Shown here: piece after piece, positions 53,596-63,265 of the stretch
How positions within the stretch are numbered: the first letter of the stretch is position 1
How the letters are laid out: each line of letters starts with the position of its first letter
Program-made: the position numbers and the translations under genes
NCBI RefSeq assembly: GCF_041296385.1
Contig: NW_027184083.1
Location: forward strand, 2,418,001 to 2,482,000
Direction: 5' to 3'
DNA from: Aphelocoma coerulescens
Taxonomy: Eukaryota; Chordata; Aves; Passeriformes; Corvidae
Length of the DNA: 64,000 nucleotides
Notes under the pieces: generated by a model
Databases searched by the model: none
What the model was told of the DNA's origin: nothing
The model's input: the letters and a program-made list of their open reading frames with translations, nothing else

Positions 53596-54956
53596 TTTGT
53601 TACTGGGAAGCAAACAAGTAGCTAGTGCAGAAGAAAAAAATTTTTTTTTTTTTTTTTTTTTCTAATTAAATAAACCAAAGTATTGTATTATATAAAACAA
53701 TTAAAATATTGCATAAGGAAATAATATTACAGAATAACCTAAATTCAATACACTATCACAATAATAAAAAAAATGATAATAAAGTTATAAGCATAAAATA
53801 CAATACAACTAATGTAGAGAAGAGCAAGCAGGGTTAGTAGATATATAAGGGAATGAATGATGGCGAATCTGTGGGAAAAAAATTAAATATGGCAGGCTGG
53901 TGAGAAACAAATATGTTGTAAGAAAAATTAATTTTAATTATAAAAAGAATAATTAGTGAATATTTAAATTGGTTAAAGTATAACTGAAATTTAGATAGTT
54001 TTATACATATATACTTAAAATTTAAGAAACAAGAGTTGTCTTTATTAGCAAAGGAGAGATAAATTTAAAATATTTATAACCGAATTAAAGGAAAAAGATT
54101 ATAATGAATAACACAAGCAATAATTCAAAATATCAAAGTAGTGTCTTATGATTAAAGCAGATAAAGCAAATTACAACTACAATCCAATAACCCAAACACT
54201 CCAAACAAACAGGAAGTATAAAGGTGCTAGATAGCACTGACCACAAGAGTGCAGCTAAAACAAGTTCACACATGCACAGGGGTAGCAAAGGGGTGCAGTT
54301 CAAATTAAAAGGACACAAAATGGCGGCCGACCACGTGGCGGCCCGAAATTTCAAAATGGCGGCCGACCATGCGGCGGCGCGAAATTTCAAAATGGCCGCC
54401 GACCACGCGGCAGCCCGAAATTTCAAAATGGCCGCCGACCACGCGGCGAAAAGAAAAAGAGAGGGGTTTAAAATGAGGTTTCTCCTCAGTTCTAGACCCG
54501 AGGAGACTGAGACACTAATAAAAATGAATTTGGGGCTGCGCACACCCCTAAAACGTGGAAACCTCCCCCCAGAAAGGCTGATCACCACACTCGATCTTCC
54601 CCTCTGTGTCTCTAAAGGGGTGATCCCTCGTGGTGCCCTTAAAAATGAACCCTTTCAAGCACACTCACACACACACTGGGGGCGGCCAACCCCCCCACAC
54701 TCTCTCTCACAAAAGGAATTCCACTCGGAGGTTCCCCAAAAACTAATAGCCCTTAAAAAGGGTAAGTCCCTAACTAAGTTCCCTTTAAGAAGGGTTCAAG
54801 CCTTACCACAAGTCTTTCTCCACCGGAGGTGTCCTTTCTCTGCTGCAGTAATCCTTGTGGGAGCCCAGAAAATCCAAGGAGAAAAACCAAAAAAATCGCA
54901 AAAATTCAAAAATAGTAAAATTAACCAAAATACCTGGATTTTAGGGCAAAAATAGG
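53596..54956 (-). other. Long leader of young provirus
   Basis: About 1.36 kb between PBS and gag, far longer than usual. Next to gag it has a pure T run (~53639-53662) and ~500 bp of very AT-rich DNA (53660-54130). Then come a GC-rich block with four 36 bp repeats (54313-54450) and ~500 bp of mixed sequence. No coding potential in sense orientation. A 243-codon antisense frame here is a by-product of the repeat. Confidence 0.85.
54313..54450 (+). repeat. Four 36 bp repeats with YY1-like motifs
   Basis: CAAAATGG-CGGCCGACCA-type units start at 54316, 54352, 54388 and 54424, exactly 36 bp apart. Each contains AAAATGGCGGC or AAAATGGCCGC; the former is the YY1 consensus (AANATGGCGNC). They lie in the provirus leader, on the strand antisense to its transcript. 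Confidence 0.9.
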
Positions 54957-54974
54957 CTCCCGGACGAGTCCCCA
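54957..54974 (-). other. Primer binding site, tRNA-Pro-like
   Basis: The minus strand reads TGGGGACTCGTCCGGGAG seven bases after the 5' LTR. It resembles the tRNA-Pro PBS of gammaretroviruses with two mismatches. Confidence 0.65.
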
Positions 54975-54981
54975 AAAGAGT

Positions 54982-55734
54982 TGTGAGGAATGAGACAACT
55001 CTTTGTAGAAATTAAAACAATTTATTAAAACAGAAAAATTGAAAAATTGCAAAAAAAACCTAACAAAATATAAAAATTTTGGATCCTGATGGCTCGAGAG
55101 ATATGCCCCAGGAGCGCAGGGATTCAGGAGCTTTAGGCTTAAGACAGCTCTGAACCTCAGGTAGAGAAAAAAAATAAACTTGCAGTTTAGGCTGGTCAAA
55201 AAGAAATTTATTTCTAAAAGCCCCTAGAAAGGGGTAGGCTTCTCCAGCACTGCCTTAGCAAGCTGGAGAGGAAGGGAAAGAGAGTGGGCGTGTCTTTTGG
55301 ATTCCTTTTATAGCTTTTGCTCCGCCCACAGTCCGCCCACAGCCCACCCACAGTCCACCCCCCTGGTTCAAGGCGGTTGGTGTTTTCCCCTTGACAGACC
55401 ACCTCTGTCCACCAATGGCTCCTCCTGGTCAGAGGGGTGATATTAGTTGAGATAAGGGTCATGTGCTTATGGGGGGCTGGGCTGTTTGTTGCAACTGGGG
55501 TTTTTTTAAAATCTGCCTTGAAACCAAGATACAAGTAAAACATAAAAATACATCCAACACATCTTAAAACACTTGTAAAGGTATACAGTAAACACAGGAA
55601 GACCATAAAAACTTGATTAGTGTACCTGGACTGATGGATTGATTTTAACATTCAATTTAAAAATATTAAGCTCAAATTAATTAAAGCACTTAATATGCAA
55701 AGACCAAGCACAAATAGGGATTTCATGTATGACA
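54982..55734 (-). repeat. 5' LTR of young provirus
   Basis: 753 bp, identical to 45283-46035. Right flank AATA is the TSD. TATAAAAGG at 55304-55312 (minus). Confidence 0.96.
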
Positions 55735-55795
55735 AATATTTTCCTCACTAATTTAATCAGAAATTTCCCAAATATCACCATCTCAATCTTTGGGT
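55735..55795 (-). pseudogene. gag: Sliver of old class I gag between two insertions
   Basis: 61 bp that belong between the gag piece at 45282 and that at 58232; left edge is the TSD of the young provirus, right edge is the ERVL LTR. Confidence 0.65.
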
Positions 55796-56439
55796 TGTTC
55801 CAGTTTGGCCAAATTTAGAAATATATCCTCTGAGAGAAGGCACAACCACCCCTCCCCCACATGGTTCAGGAAAACATAAATTTTCCTCAAAGGAAAGTGA
55901 AGGAGATAAAACCATTTATTTAACAAACACACAGGAAAGGAAAATAATGCTAAATAATAAAATCTTTTGCTGTGGAGGAAAAACCTGGGAGAGTGTTAGA
56001 GTCCTCCCTTTGGTCTCCTCGGAGCTGCGGCTTGGCCCAGGGCCAGGCCCTCTGTGCCCGGTGGAAAGTCCTCCTGATGTGCTCTGATGTTAAAGCAATC
56101 AAGCAGTACAGTAGAAAAGGGGAAAAAAACCTGAAATTCCAGGGAAGGAAAAATTCAACTCTCAGTGTCTCTCCAGAGAAAAAGCAGCTGAACCCCTGGC
56201 CAAAAAAACTGTCCTAGGAGCAGCCAGCCCGGTGCTTCCTCCGTCCCCTGCCGCAGCTGGGAAAAAAAGTTGCTATCTGTGTGTGACCTTGAACAAGCTT
56301 CAAACTGCTTTGAAAAAGTTTTGCTCAGTTTTTTCCTTCCCCCTCACAGGCTCAGTTTAAAGGCATAGAAAGGCACAAAAATTAATTTCTGGGCATAGGC
56401 AGCGATATGGGATACACATCATAAAGTCACCCCAAGACA
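55796..56439 (-). repeat. 3' LTR (family Z) of ERVL provirus
   Basis: 644 bp, plus TGTTCCAGTTTGGCC to CACCCCAAGACA. Highly similar to 57589-58231 and the other Z LTRs. Confidence 0.9.
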
Positions 56440-57563
56440 TTCCACCCTTTATCCCATATTGTTGGCTCAATGCCCAAACTAAGATATTCTAATTCTACAC
56501 ACACATTAATACATACATACATATATATTTATATATATACACAGCTATATACGAACAGTGACAGTGACAATCAGCAAGCAGGGGTATACAAGCATTTCAC
56601 ACTTCAGGTGGTTTTCATACAACAATCAGATCTCCCTGTGGTACACAACGTGTTGTTCCATCTTTCTGCATTACCCACCATGTGCAACCAGGTTCCTGAG
56701 CAAAGACAACCCCAAGGATGGGTTTGTCTGTACTCGAGGCAGAATTTATCCACACAGTCTTTCCTAACAGACCTCTGACATGCACTACTGGGACCTTATC
56801 TCCATCTGTTGTATGCAGGGATTCAGACTGGGCTGGACCAGCTCTATTGGTGGAACCTCAGGTGTTAACTAACCAGGTGGCCTTTGCTACATGCTGCTCC
56901 CAATTTTTGAAAGTTCCCCCACCCAGTGCCTTCAAAGTGGTTTTCAACAATCCATTACACCGTTCCACTTTGCCTGCAGCTGGTGCATGGTAAGGGATAT
57001 GGTACACCCACTCAATGCCATGTTCTCTAGCCCAGGTGTTAATAAGGCTATTCTTAAAATGAGTCCCATTGTCAGATTCAATTCTCTCAGGGGTACCATG
57101 CCTCCAAAGGACTTGCTTTTCAAGACCCAGGATGGTGTTACAGGCAGTAGTGTGAGGCACAGGGTAAGTCTCCAGCCATCCAGTGGTGGCTTCTACCATT
57201 GTGAGCACATAGCGCTTACCTTGGCATGTTTGAGGCAGTGTGATGTAATCAATCTGCCAGGCCTCCCCATACTTGTATTTGGACCATCGCCCACCATACC
57301 ACAGGGGCTTCACCCCCTTGGCCTGCTTGATCGCAGCGCATGTCTCACAATCATGGGTAACCTGGAAGATACTGTCCATGGTTAGATCCACCCCTCGGTC
57401 TCGTGCCCACCTATAGGTGGCATCTCTGCCTTGATGATCTGAGGCATCATGGGCCAATCGAGCTAGGAACAATTTTCCCTTCTGTTTCTAATCGAAGTCT
57501 ACCTGTGACACTTCTATCTTTGCAGCCTGATCTACCTGCTCATTGTTTTGGTGTTCTTCATTA
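56440..57563 (-). pseudogene. pol: ERVL integrase (pol), truncated
   Basis: The minus frame 57472-56858 (~204 codons) encodes most of an ERVL integrase: HDASDHQGRDATYRWARDRG (zinc-binding His region), CETCAAIKQAKG (CxxC), WQIDYITLPQ (first Asp), IESDNGTHFKNS (second Asp), and PAAGKVERCNGLLK (Glu). A frame change at ~56858 leads into the C-terminal domain (..GRLLGKTVWINS-type text, 56780-56600), which is broken. ERVL integrases are spumavirus-related. It lacks RT upstream and cannot act alone. The region to 57563 includes a few codons of the RNase H-integrase linker. Confidence 0.88.
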
Positions 57564-57588
57564 GCCCCAAATTGGGCGCCACTAAATT

Positions 57589-58231
57589 TGTTCTGGTTTG
57601 GCCAAATTTAGAAATATATCCTCTGAGAGAAGGCACAACCACCCCTCCCCCACCAGGTTCAGGAAAACATAAATTTTCCTCAAAGGAAAGTGAAGGAGAT
57701 AAAACCATTTATTTAACAAACACACGGGAAAGGAAAATAATGCTAAATAATAAAATCTTTTGCTGTGGAGGAAAAACCTGGGAAAGTGTTAGAGTCCTCC
57801 CTTTGGTCTCCTCGGCGCTGGAGCTTGGCCCCGGGCCAGGCCCTCTGTGCCCAGTGGAAAGTCTTCCCCATGTGCTCTGATGTTAAAGCAATCAAGCAGT
57901 CCAGTAGAAAAGGGGAAAAAAATCTGAAATTCCAGGGAAGGAAAAATTCAACTCTCAGTGTCTCTCCAGAGAAAAAGCAGCTGAACCCCTGGCCAAAAAA
58001 AACTGTCCTAGGAGCAGCCAGCCGGGTGCTTCCTCCCTCCCCTGCAGCAGCTGGAAACAAATTGCTATCTGTGTGTGACCTTGAACAAACTTCAAACTGC
58101 TTTGAAAAAGTTTTGCTCAGTTTTTTCCTTCCCCCTCTCAGGCTCAGTTTAGAGGCATAGAAAGGCACAAAAATTAATTTCTGGGCATAGGCAGCGATAG
58201 GGGATACACATCATAAGGTCACCCCAAGACA
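57589..58231 (-). repeat. 5' LTR (family Z) of ERVL provirus
   Basis: 643 bp, plus TGTTCTGGTTTGGCC to CACCCCAAGACA. The inner edge leads into the Lys-type PBS. Confidence 0.9.
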
Positions 58232-58672
58232 TGGTGATGTTATCAATTTTCTAATTTTTTAAACATCCATAGAATTGGGGTTTTTTAATAATGTCAATTC
58301 TAATTTTTCTTCTAAGGTTTTTGTCTTTCCCTTGGATTCTTTTAACTGTTGTTTCAATTTGTCATTTTGGTATTCTAGAGACAATTCTACATGTTTTCTT
58401 TCCTTTATTTAATTTCTCAGCTTATTGGCTTCTTTTATCTTCTGTTTCCTCTATTGCCAAGCATATTTTAAACATAGTGCCAGTGCATGACAAATAATAC
58501 TTTCTCCTTTTTCATCTTTTAGTGGTTGCCATTTTTCATCTATTTTCTCTTGTATTTTTTCCCAGTCATACCAGTTATCCACTGGCCAAGGGTCATCAGT
58601 TTCAGTATGAGCACTCTGCCTCTGCAGGTAATCTGCTAAGCCTTTGGTCTGTTTCTCAAAATTGTTTGCCAT
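58232..58672 (-). pseudogene. gag: gag N-terminus of old class I provirus
   Basis: The minus ATG at 58672 opens MANNFEKQTKGLADYLQRQS, then a Trp-rich DPWPVDNWYDWEKIQEKIDE, ending in a stop at ~58451. A Lys/Glu/Leu-rich, coiled-coil-like stretch continues to 58232 in broken frames. It is the start of the same gag that resumes at 55795 and 45282. The N-terminus lacks Gly-2, so it would not be myristoylated. Confidence 0.68.
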
Positions 58673-58729
58673 CCTGCCTTTGACTATGCCAAAAATGTCA
58701 TGGGATGAGTGGAAGCTCCAGACAAGCCA

Positions 58730-59270
58730 TGCCTAAGCCTCAGAATTTTGGCAGCAGCTTAAATTTAAGAAATCACTCTGGCCTGCAAGTTCTAAGGATG
58801 ACAGATCAAGTCTATTTATAAAATGAATTATTTATTAAAGACAAGACATAACAGAATAAAGATCTTAATCAGAATTACTTACTACACAGTATAAAACTAA
58901 AAAGAACTACCAGTAGATTACAGCATAACATAACACAGTGCACGATATCAAGGTACGTATATTAAAGCTAGCAAAAGAAATATATTGATTAGGAGTCAAA
59001 TTTAACTCACTACTGAAATGACGGTAATGTACAGATTCTTTCACTTAACCTCTGGGGGACTAAGCGCAAAGCATGCATCCCAACTCAGAGGAGAAACCCC
59101 ACAAATTTCCATGGAAATGTATAGAAGATTTCTGCTTTGTGAAAGTTTTGTGTGGCTTTTATACTTTGTAAAGTGAGGTGTCTGTCAGTCAGAAATCCAT
59201 TTTATCTTCCAGATGCCAGACTGTTGTTAACCCCATGGTGGCAAAATAACTCACTACAAGACAGATTGTC
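58730..59270 (-). repeat. Probable 5' LTR of old class I provirus
   Basis: AT-rich sequence with the minus-strand signals TATAAATAGAC/AATAAATAATTC (~58810-58835). A weak tRNA-Gln-like PBS (TGGAGCTTCCAC, minus, ~58709-58720) precedes gag. The right edge is uncertain, and no matching 3' LTR was found. Confidence 0.45.
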
Positions 59271-59278
59271 CTATTTGA

Positions 59279-60890
59279 GTTGTCTGACGGGTTAACAAAC
59301 AACAGATAAGCTCTTGTGGGGGGCGAGATGCCCTGTTACATTGTCTGACCACCCTCTGGGTGAAAAACCTTTTCCTAATATCCAACCAAAACCTCCCCTG
59401 ATGCAGCCCCATGACCTTCCCTCGGGTCCTTTCACTGGTCACCAGAGAGGAGACGGGTGCCTGCTCCTCCACTTTCCCTTGTGAGTAAGCTGTGACTGCT
59501 ATGCCCAAGATGGCCTCCAACTATCACATCACCCACCAGTCCTTCTCTGTTTGTAAACAGCAGGCCCAGTGGGACACCTTCCCTGGTTGGCTCCCTCACC
59601 AGCTGTCAGGAAGTTCTCTTCCACACACTCCAGGAACCTCCTGGATGGTTTCCTCTCTGCTGTGTTGTATTTCAAGCAGACCTCTGGTAAGTTGAATTTG
59701 GCCAAGAATACAAGGGCTAGCAATCGTGAGACTTCTCCCATCTGCTTATAGAATATTTCATCTGCCTCTTCATCCTGGTTGGATGGTCTTTAACAGACTC
59801 TCACTGGAATATCTGCCCTGTTTGCCTTCCCCCTGATTCTTACCTATTGTCTTGGGGTGAGTTTATGATGTGTATCCCCTATGCCCAGACATGAATCCTG
59901 TGCCTTTCTGTGCCTTTAAAACTGGGTCCGAGAGAAAGGAAAAAAGCCAGGCAAACTTTTCAAAGTGTCTCTGTGTTCAAGGACACAGATACACACTCCC
60001 CTGTGTTCTGCCTGGCAGCTCCGCTTCTGCATCAGGGAAGAGAGTTATATTCCTTTTGGTTTTAGTTAGCTTCTCATTCCTTAGCTGAGGAAAGAGGTTT
60101 TCCTGGGACTTTGGTTTCTTCTTCTCTTCTGGACTGTTCAGAACACCAGAACATCAGAACCTCACTGGGAGGCCTTTCCACTGAGGCCCAGAGGGGCCCA
60201 TACCGAACCCCAGATCTGGAGAGGAGAAAGCCACACCTACAGAAAGGACTCTCAAATCTGCTCAGGTTCTCTCCACAGCGAGAGGTTTTATTATTTAGCA
60301 TAATTCCTTTCCCATGCCTGTGTGTATTGTGTTTATTAAATAAATAACTTTTTTCCTTTTTCACTTTCCTCTGAGGAGTTTTCTTTCCAAACCTGGTGGG
60401 GGAGGGGCAGCTGAAACCTGCCTTCTTTGGAGGGGACATTCCTCCCAGAGTGTTTCCCTTAATTTGTCTCAAACCAGGACACCTATAAACACACAACCCT
60501 ATCGTCATCACCATTAAGCTCTAGACAATCAAAATACTCCCTAACAAATAGGGCTACCCCACTGCCTCTCCTTCCTTGCCTATTCCTTTCAAAGAGTTTA
60601 TAGCCATCCATTGCAGCATTCCACTTGTGTGAGTCATCCCACCATGCTTCCCTGACTGCAACTATATCATAGTTTTCCAGCTGTACAGTGGAATCTAGCC
60701 CTTCCAGGGTTTCTGACACATCAATAACCTTTGCATATTTGCTGCCACATGAATCTTCGTAGCCTACCTCCAAAGAGACAGCAGACCAAAGGATCTCACT
60801 AGCACACTCCCTCAAACAGTGGCGTGCTGCTCCCAGGCTTATCTGTACTGAGCCTGGTTTCATCCCTTTCCCCATTCAAATCTAGTTTAA
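59279..60890 (-). repeat. CR1 LINE (endonuclease plus 3' part), split and deleted
   Basis: 60875-60483 encodes the CR1 endonuclease start (LENYDIVAVREAWWDDSHKWNAAMDGYKLF, RNRQGRRGSGVALFVREY). After the LTR at 59848-60481 the endonuclease continues (59741-59529; LPEVCLKYNTAERKPSRRFLECVEENFL). At ~59490 it jumps to CR1 3' sequence (59480-59279), so the RT is deleted. Confidence 0.82.
59848..60481 (+). repeat. Solo LTR family Z (ERVL) in CR1
   Basis: 634 bp, TGTCTTGGGGTGAG to CAAACCAGGACA. A perfect 5 bp TSD CCTAT (59843-59847, 60482-60486). Confidence 0.93.
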
Positions 60891-60899
60891 AGCTCTTTC

Positions 60900-61195
60900 A
60901 ATGAGCCCTGCTAATTCATATGGTATGGAGTATCCCTTTGGTCAGTTTGGGTCAGTTGTCCTGGCTATGTCCTCTCCCAACCTCTTGCCTACCCCCAGCC
61001 TACTGGCCTTTGGGAGTGAGGGGGGAGAATGTTGGAGAGATGGCCTCAATGCTGTGCCAGTACTGCTCAGCAGTAGCCAAAACCCTGGTGATTTATCAAC
61101 ACCTTTCTAGCTACCAGTACAAAACACAGCACTGTGAGGGCTGCTATAGGGAAAATGAACTCCCTCTCAGCCAGACCCCATACAGTCTCCACCCC
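60900..61195 (-). repeat. ERVL-type LTR family U, minus copy
   Basis: The plus strand reads TATGGTATGGAGTATCCCTTTGG and ACCCCCAGCCTACTGGCC, the reverse of phrases at 37911-38212. Ends not defined. Confidence 0.65.
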
Positions 61196-61310
61196 TTATT
61201 CCATATCATCTATGGCATTCTCAGATCCTACATAATTTAATACATATATATCTCTTATTACCAACCCATTGTATTTAATTCTCATTACTCAAATCTGTTC
61301 TTACCAACAC

Positions 61311-61949
61311 TGTGCCAGTTTGGGCAAATTTGGAAATATATCCTCTGAGAGAAGCAGGTTACAACTACCCCTCCCCCACCAGGTTCAGGAAAAAATAAAT
61401 TTTCCTCAAAGGAAAGTGAAGGAGATAAAACTATTTATTTAACAAACACACTGGAAGAGGATAATAATGCTAAATAATGAAACCTCTCTCTGTAGAGAGA
61501 AAATCTGGAAAAATTTCAGTCCTGCCGTGGGTAGCCTCTCTCCTCCTCCTCGGAGCTGGGATGGGATGGGGCCCCCTCCTCCAGGGCCTCCACCTTGGTG
61601 GAAAAAGTCCCGATGTGTTCTGATGTTGAAACAATCCAAAAAAGAACAAGGGAAAAAAATCAAAGTTCCAGGAAAGCAAAGTTCAACTCTGTCTCCCTCC
61701 GGAGAAAAGGGCCGAAAGCTGGCTGGAAAGCAAACAAGCTGCTTCCCCACTCTTGCTCTGCTGCCGCAGCTGAACACAGAGAGCCATCTCTATCTCTGTG
61801 TCCTTGAAAACAAACTGCTTTGAAGAGTTTTGTTGGGTTTTTCTCTCCCCCCTCTCAGGCTCAGTTTAAAGGCATAGAAAGGCACAAAATTAATTTCTGG
61901 GCATAGAACAGCGATATGGGATACAACATCATAAAGACACCCCAAGACA
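61311..61949 (-). repeat. Solo LTR family Z (ERVL)
   Basis: 639 bp, plus TGTGCCAGTTTGGGC to CACCCCAAGACA. Flanks AACAC / AACGC give a 5 bp TSD with one mismatch. Confidence 0.87.
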
Positions 61950-62032
61950 AACGCTTACAATTTAAACTACAGACTTAAACTGTCTTTATACACAGAATAC
62001 AGATTTATACATTTTCCTTAACTGCTGCCCCC

Positions 62033-62999
62033 TGTGGCAACCTGTTTACCCATGCTTTTTCCTATCCCAGATTGTTCCCCACCCCCGTTCCCTGCCTTAG
62101 CCTTGGCCACTCCCTCAGGGTCTCCCTATTGGTTCCTGTACCCCAACCCCGCCCAGGGACCACCCCTGGACCCCTGACAAAACCCCCCCTGCGCCCAGAC
62201 CATGACGTCTCTCTGCCTCTGAGGGTCGCCGGGAAAGATGTGATTAAAGCCATCTCAACCCTCATGAGAGACCCTTCTCGCCTCCTCTGTCATCACTGGT
62301 TGTAACGCTGATAGCTGACTGTCCTGGGTTGCAGTGTATTCTATTACCATCCTCATGAGCTGTTGAAATCAGGTGGGGCAGTGTTTCCTTGCCTCCTCCC
62401 CCCAGACTATCTTTCTGTTAATGGCCCATCATTGTCCTGCTGCATGACTCAGAGATAACTCCCTCCGGACTATCTTCTGTTAATGAGCCTAATCAACACT
62501 TGGCCTCATGACTCATTACCCCATTGTGAGATGCTCCACCCAGAGGGAGGAACCAAGCATCCCATCGTGGATATAATCTGGGACTCTGAACACCAGAGAC
62601 ACTCTTTCCACTGGATTTCCAGAGGACAGGAGCTACACAGCCACCACTGGACCTGAGGAAGAGCAGACCCCTTCTACTACAGGATCACCACTTCAGAGGA
62701 CTGCAGCCACCATTCTACCAGACTGCTACCACCACCCTGCCTAACAGGGACTCAGGTTGTATCTTGACTCTGTCAGTTTGAACCAGTGTTTTCTTTTATT
62801 TTTTCCTTTTCTTTAATTTCCCCATTAAATTGTTATTCTGACTTGGTGCCTCCCACTGGTTGGTTTTCAAACTAGTACACTGACCAGAGCAAGATCGTGG
62901 GGCCTTCCAAAATGGATTTCAGGATGTGATGGGTCACATTGCCCTAGGTGAGGGAGCTACAGCCTGCCAAACAAAATCTAGCGGTTACAACAGCCCTCT
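62033..62999 (+). repeat. LTR-like repeat family W, copy 2, interrupted
   Basis: TGTGGCAACCTG start; shares AGAGACCCTTCTCGCCTCC with 28542-28815. It continues after the nested LTR (62880 on) with GGGGCCTTCCAAAATGG, as copy 1 does with GGGGCCGTCCAAAAGG. The right end (~CGGTTACAACA) is approximate. Confidence 0.6.
62320..62879 (+). repeat. Solo ERVL-type LTR nested in W
   Basis: 560 bp, TGTCCTGGGTTGCAG to AAACTAGTACA. A perfect 5 bp TSD CTGAC (62315-62319, 62880-62884). TATAATCTGG near 62571. Confidence 0.9.
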
Positions 63000-63265
63000 T
63001 TCCCTTAACAGATAGATATTATTCTCCCTTTCCATGGGATTTCTCCACTTCCAGGCTATGACTTGGGCTCCATGAAGATGTCAAGATGGGTACTCAGGAC
63101 AGGAGAAGCAGCATGTTCGATTGTTGAGCACCATCACCAGCTTAGAGTCATCACTGCACTCGCCTGGTTCCTTGAGAAACTCACTCTTCGTCAAGTCATT
63201 CCTGCTACATTATTTCCTAGAACATAGAACTTACACACAGATTATTTTTCCCCCAAGGTTAAATC
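63000..63265 (-). other. 3' flank of ERVL pol fragment
   Basis: No coding content recognised. It probably represents the worn 3' end of the ERVL element on the right. Confidence 0.35.

Larger units (their letters stand above)
45283..55734 (-). mobile_element. Young gammaretrovirus-like provirus with open gag, pol, env
   Basis: A 10,452 bp minus-strand provirus. The two 753 bp LTRs (45283-46035, 54982-55734) read identical base for base. A perfect 4 bp TSD AATA flanks it (45279-45282, 55735-55738). It has a tRNA-Pro-like PBS, a 1.36 kb leader with a tandem repeat, gag, an in-frame UGA, pol, env, a PPT and the 3' LTR. Single zinc knuckle, gag-pol in one frame, GPF-type integrase tail, CXXC/CX6CC Env and 4 bp TSD all place it in class I (gamma-like). 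It is inserted in the gag of the old provirus. Open genes and identical LTRs imply recent integration; activity cannot be judged from sequence. Confidence 0.95.
55796..58231 (-). mobile_element. Internally deleted ERVL provirus
   Basis: A 2.4 kb minus-strand provirus with family Z LTRs at 55796-56439 and 57589-58231. The PBS (TGGCGCCCAATTTGGGGC, plus 57564-57581) is a tRNA-Lys type with two mismatches. After ~90 bp the sequence jumps to pol just upstream of integrase, so gag, protease and RT are deleted. A PPT-like GGGATAAAGGGTGGAA lies before the 3' LTR. The flanks (TGGGT / TGGTG) do not form a clean 5 bp TSD. Inserted in gag of the old provirus. Confidence 0.88.

Noticed and set aside
54224..54955. 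243-codon plus-strand frame across the provirus leader with KMAADHAAARNF repeats
   Set aside because: It is antisense to the provirus. The repeats come from the 36 bp DNA unit, and the rest is low-complexity with no family match.
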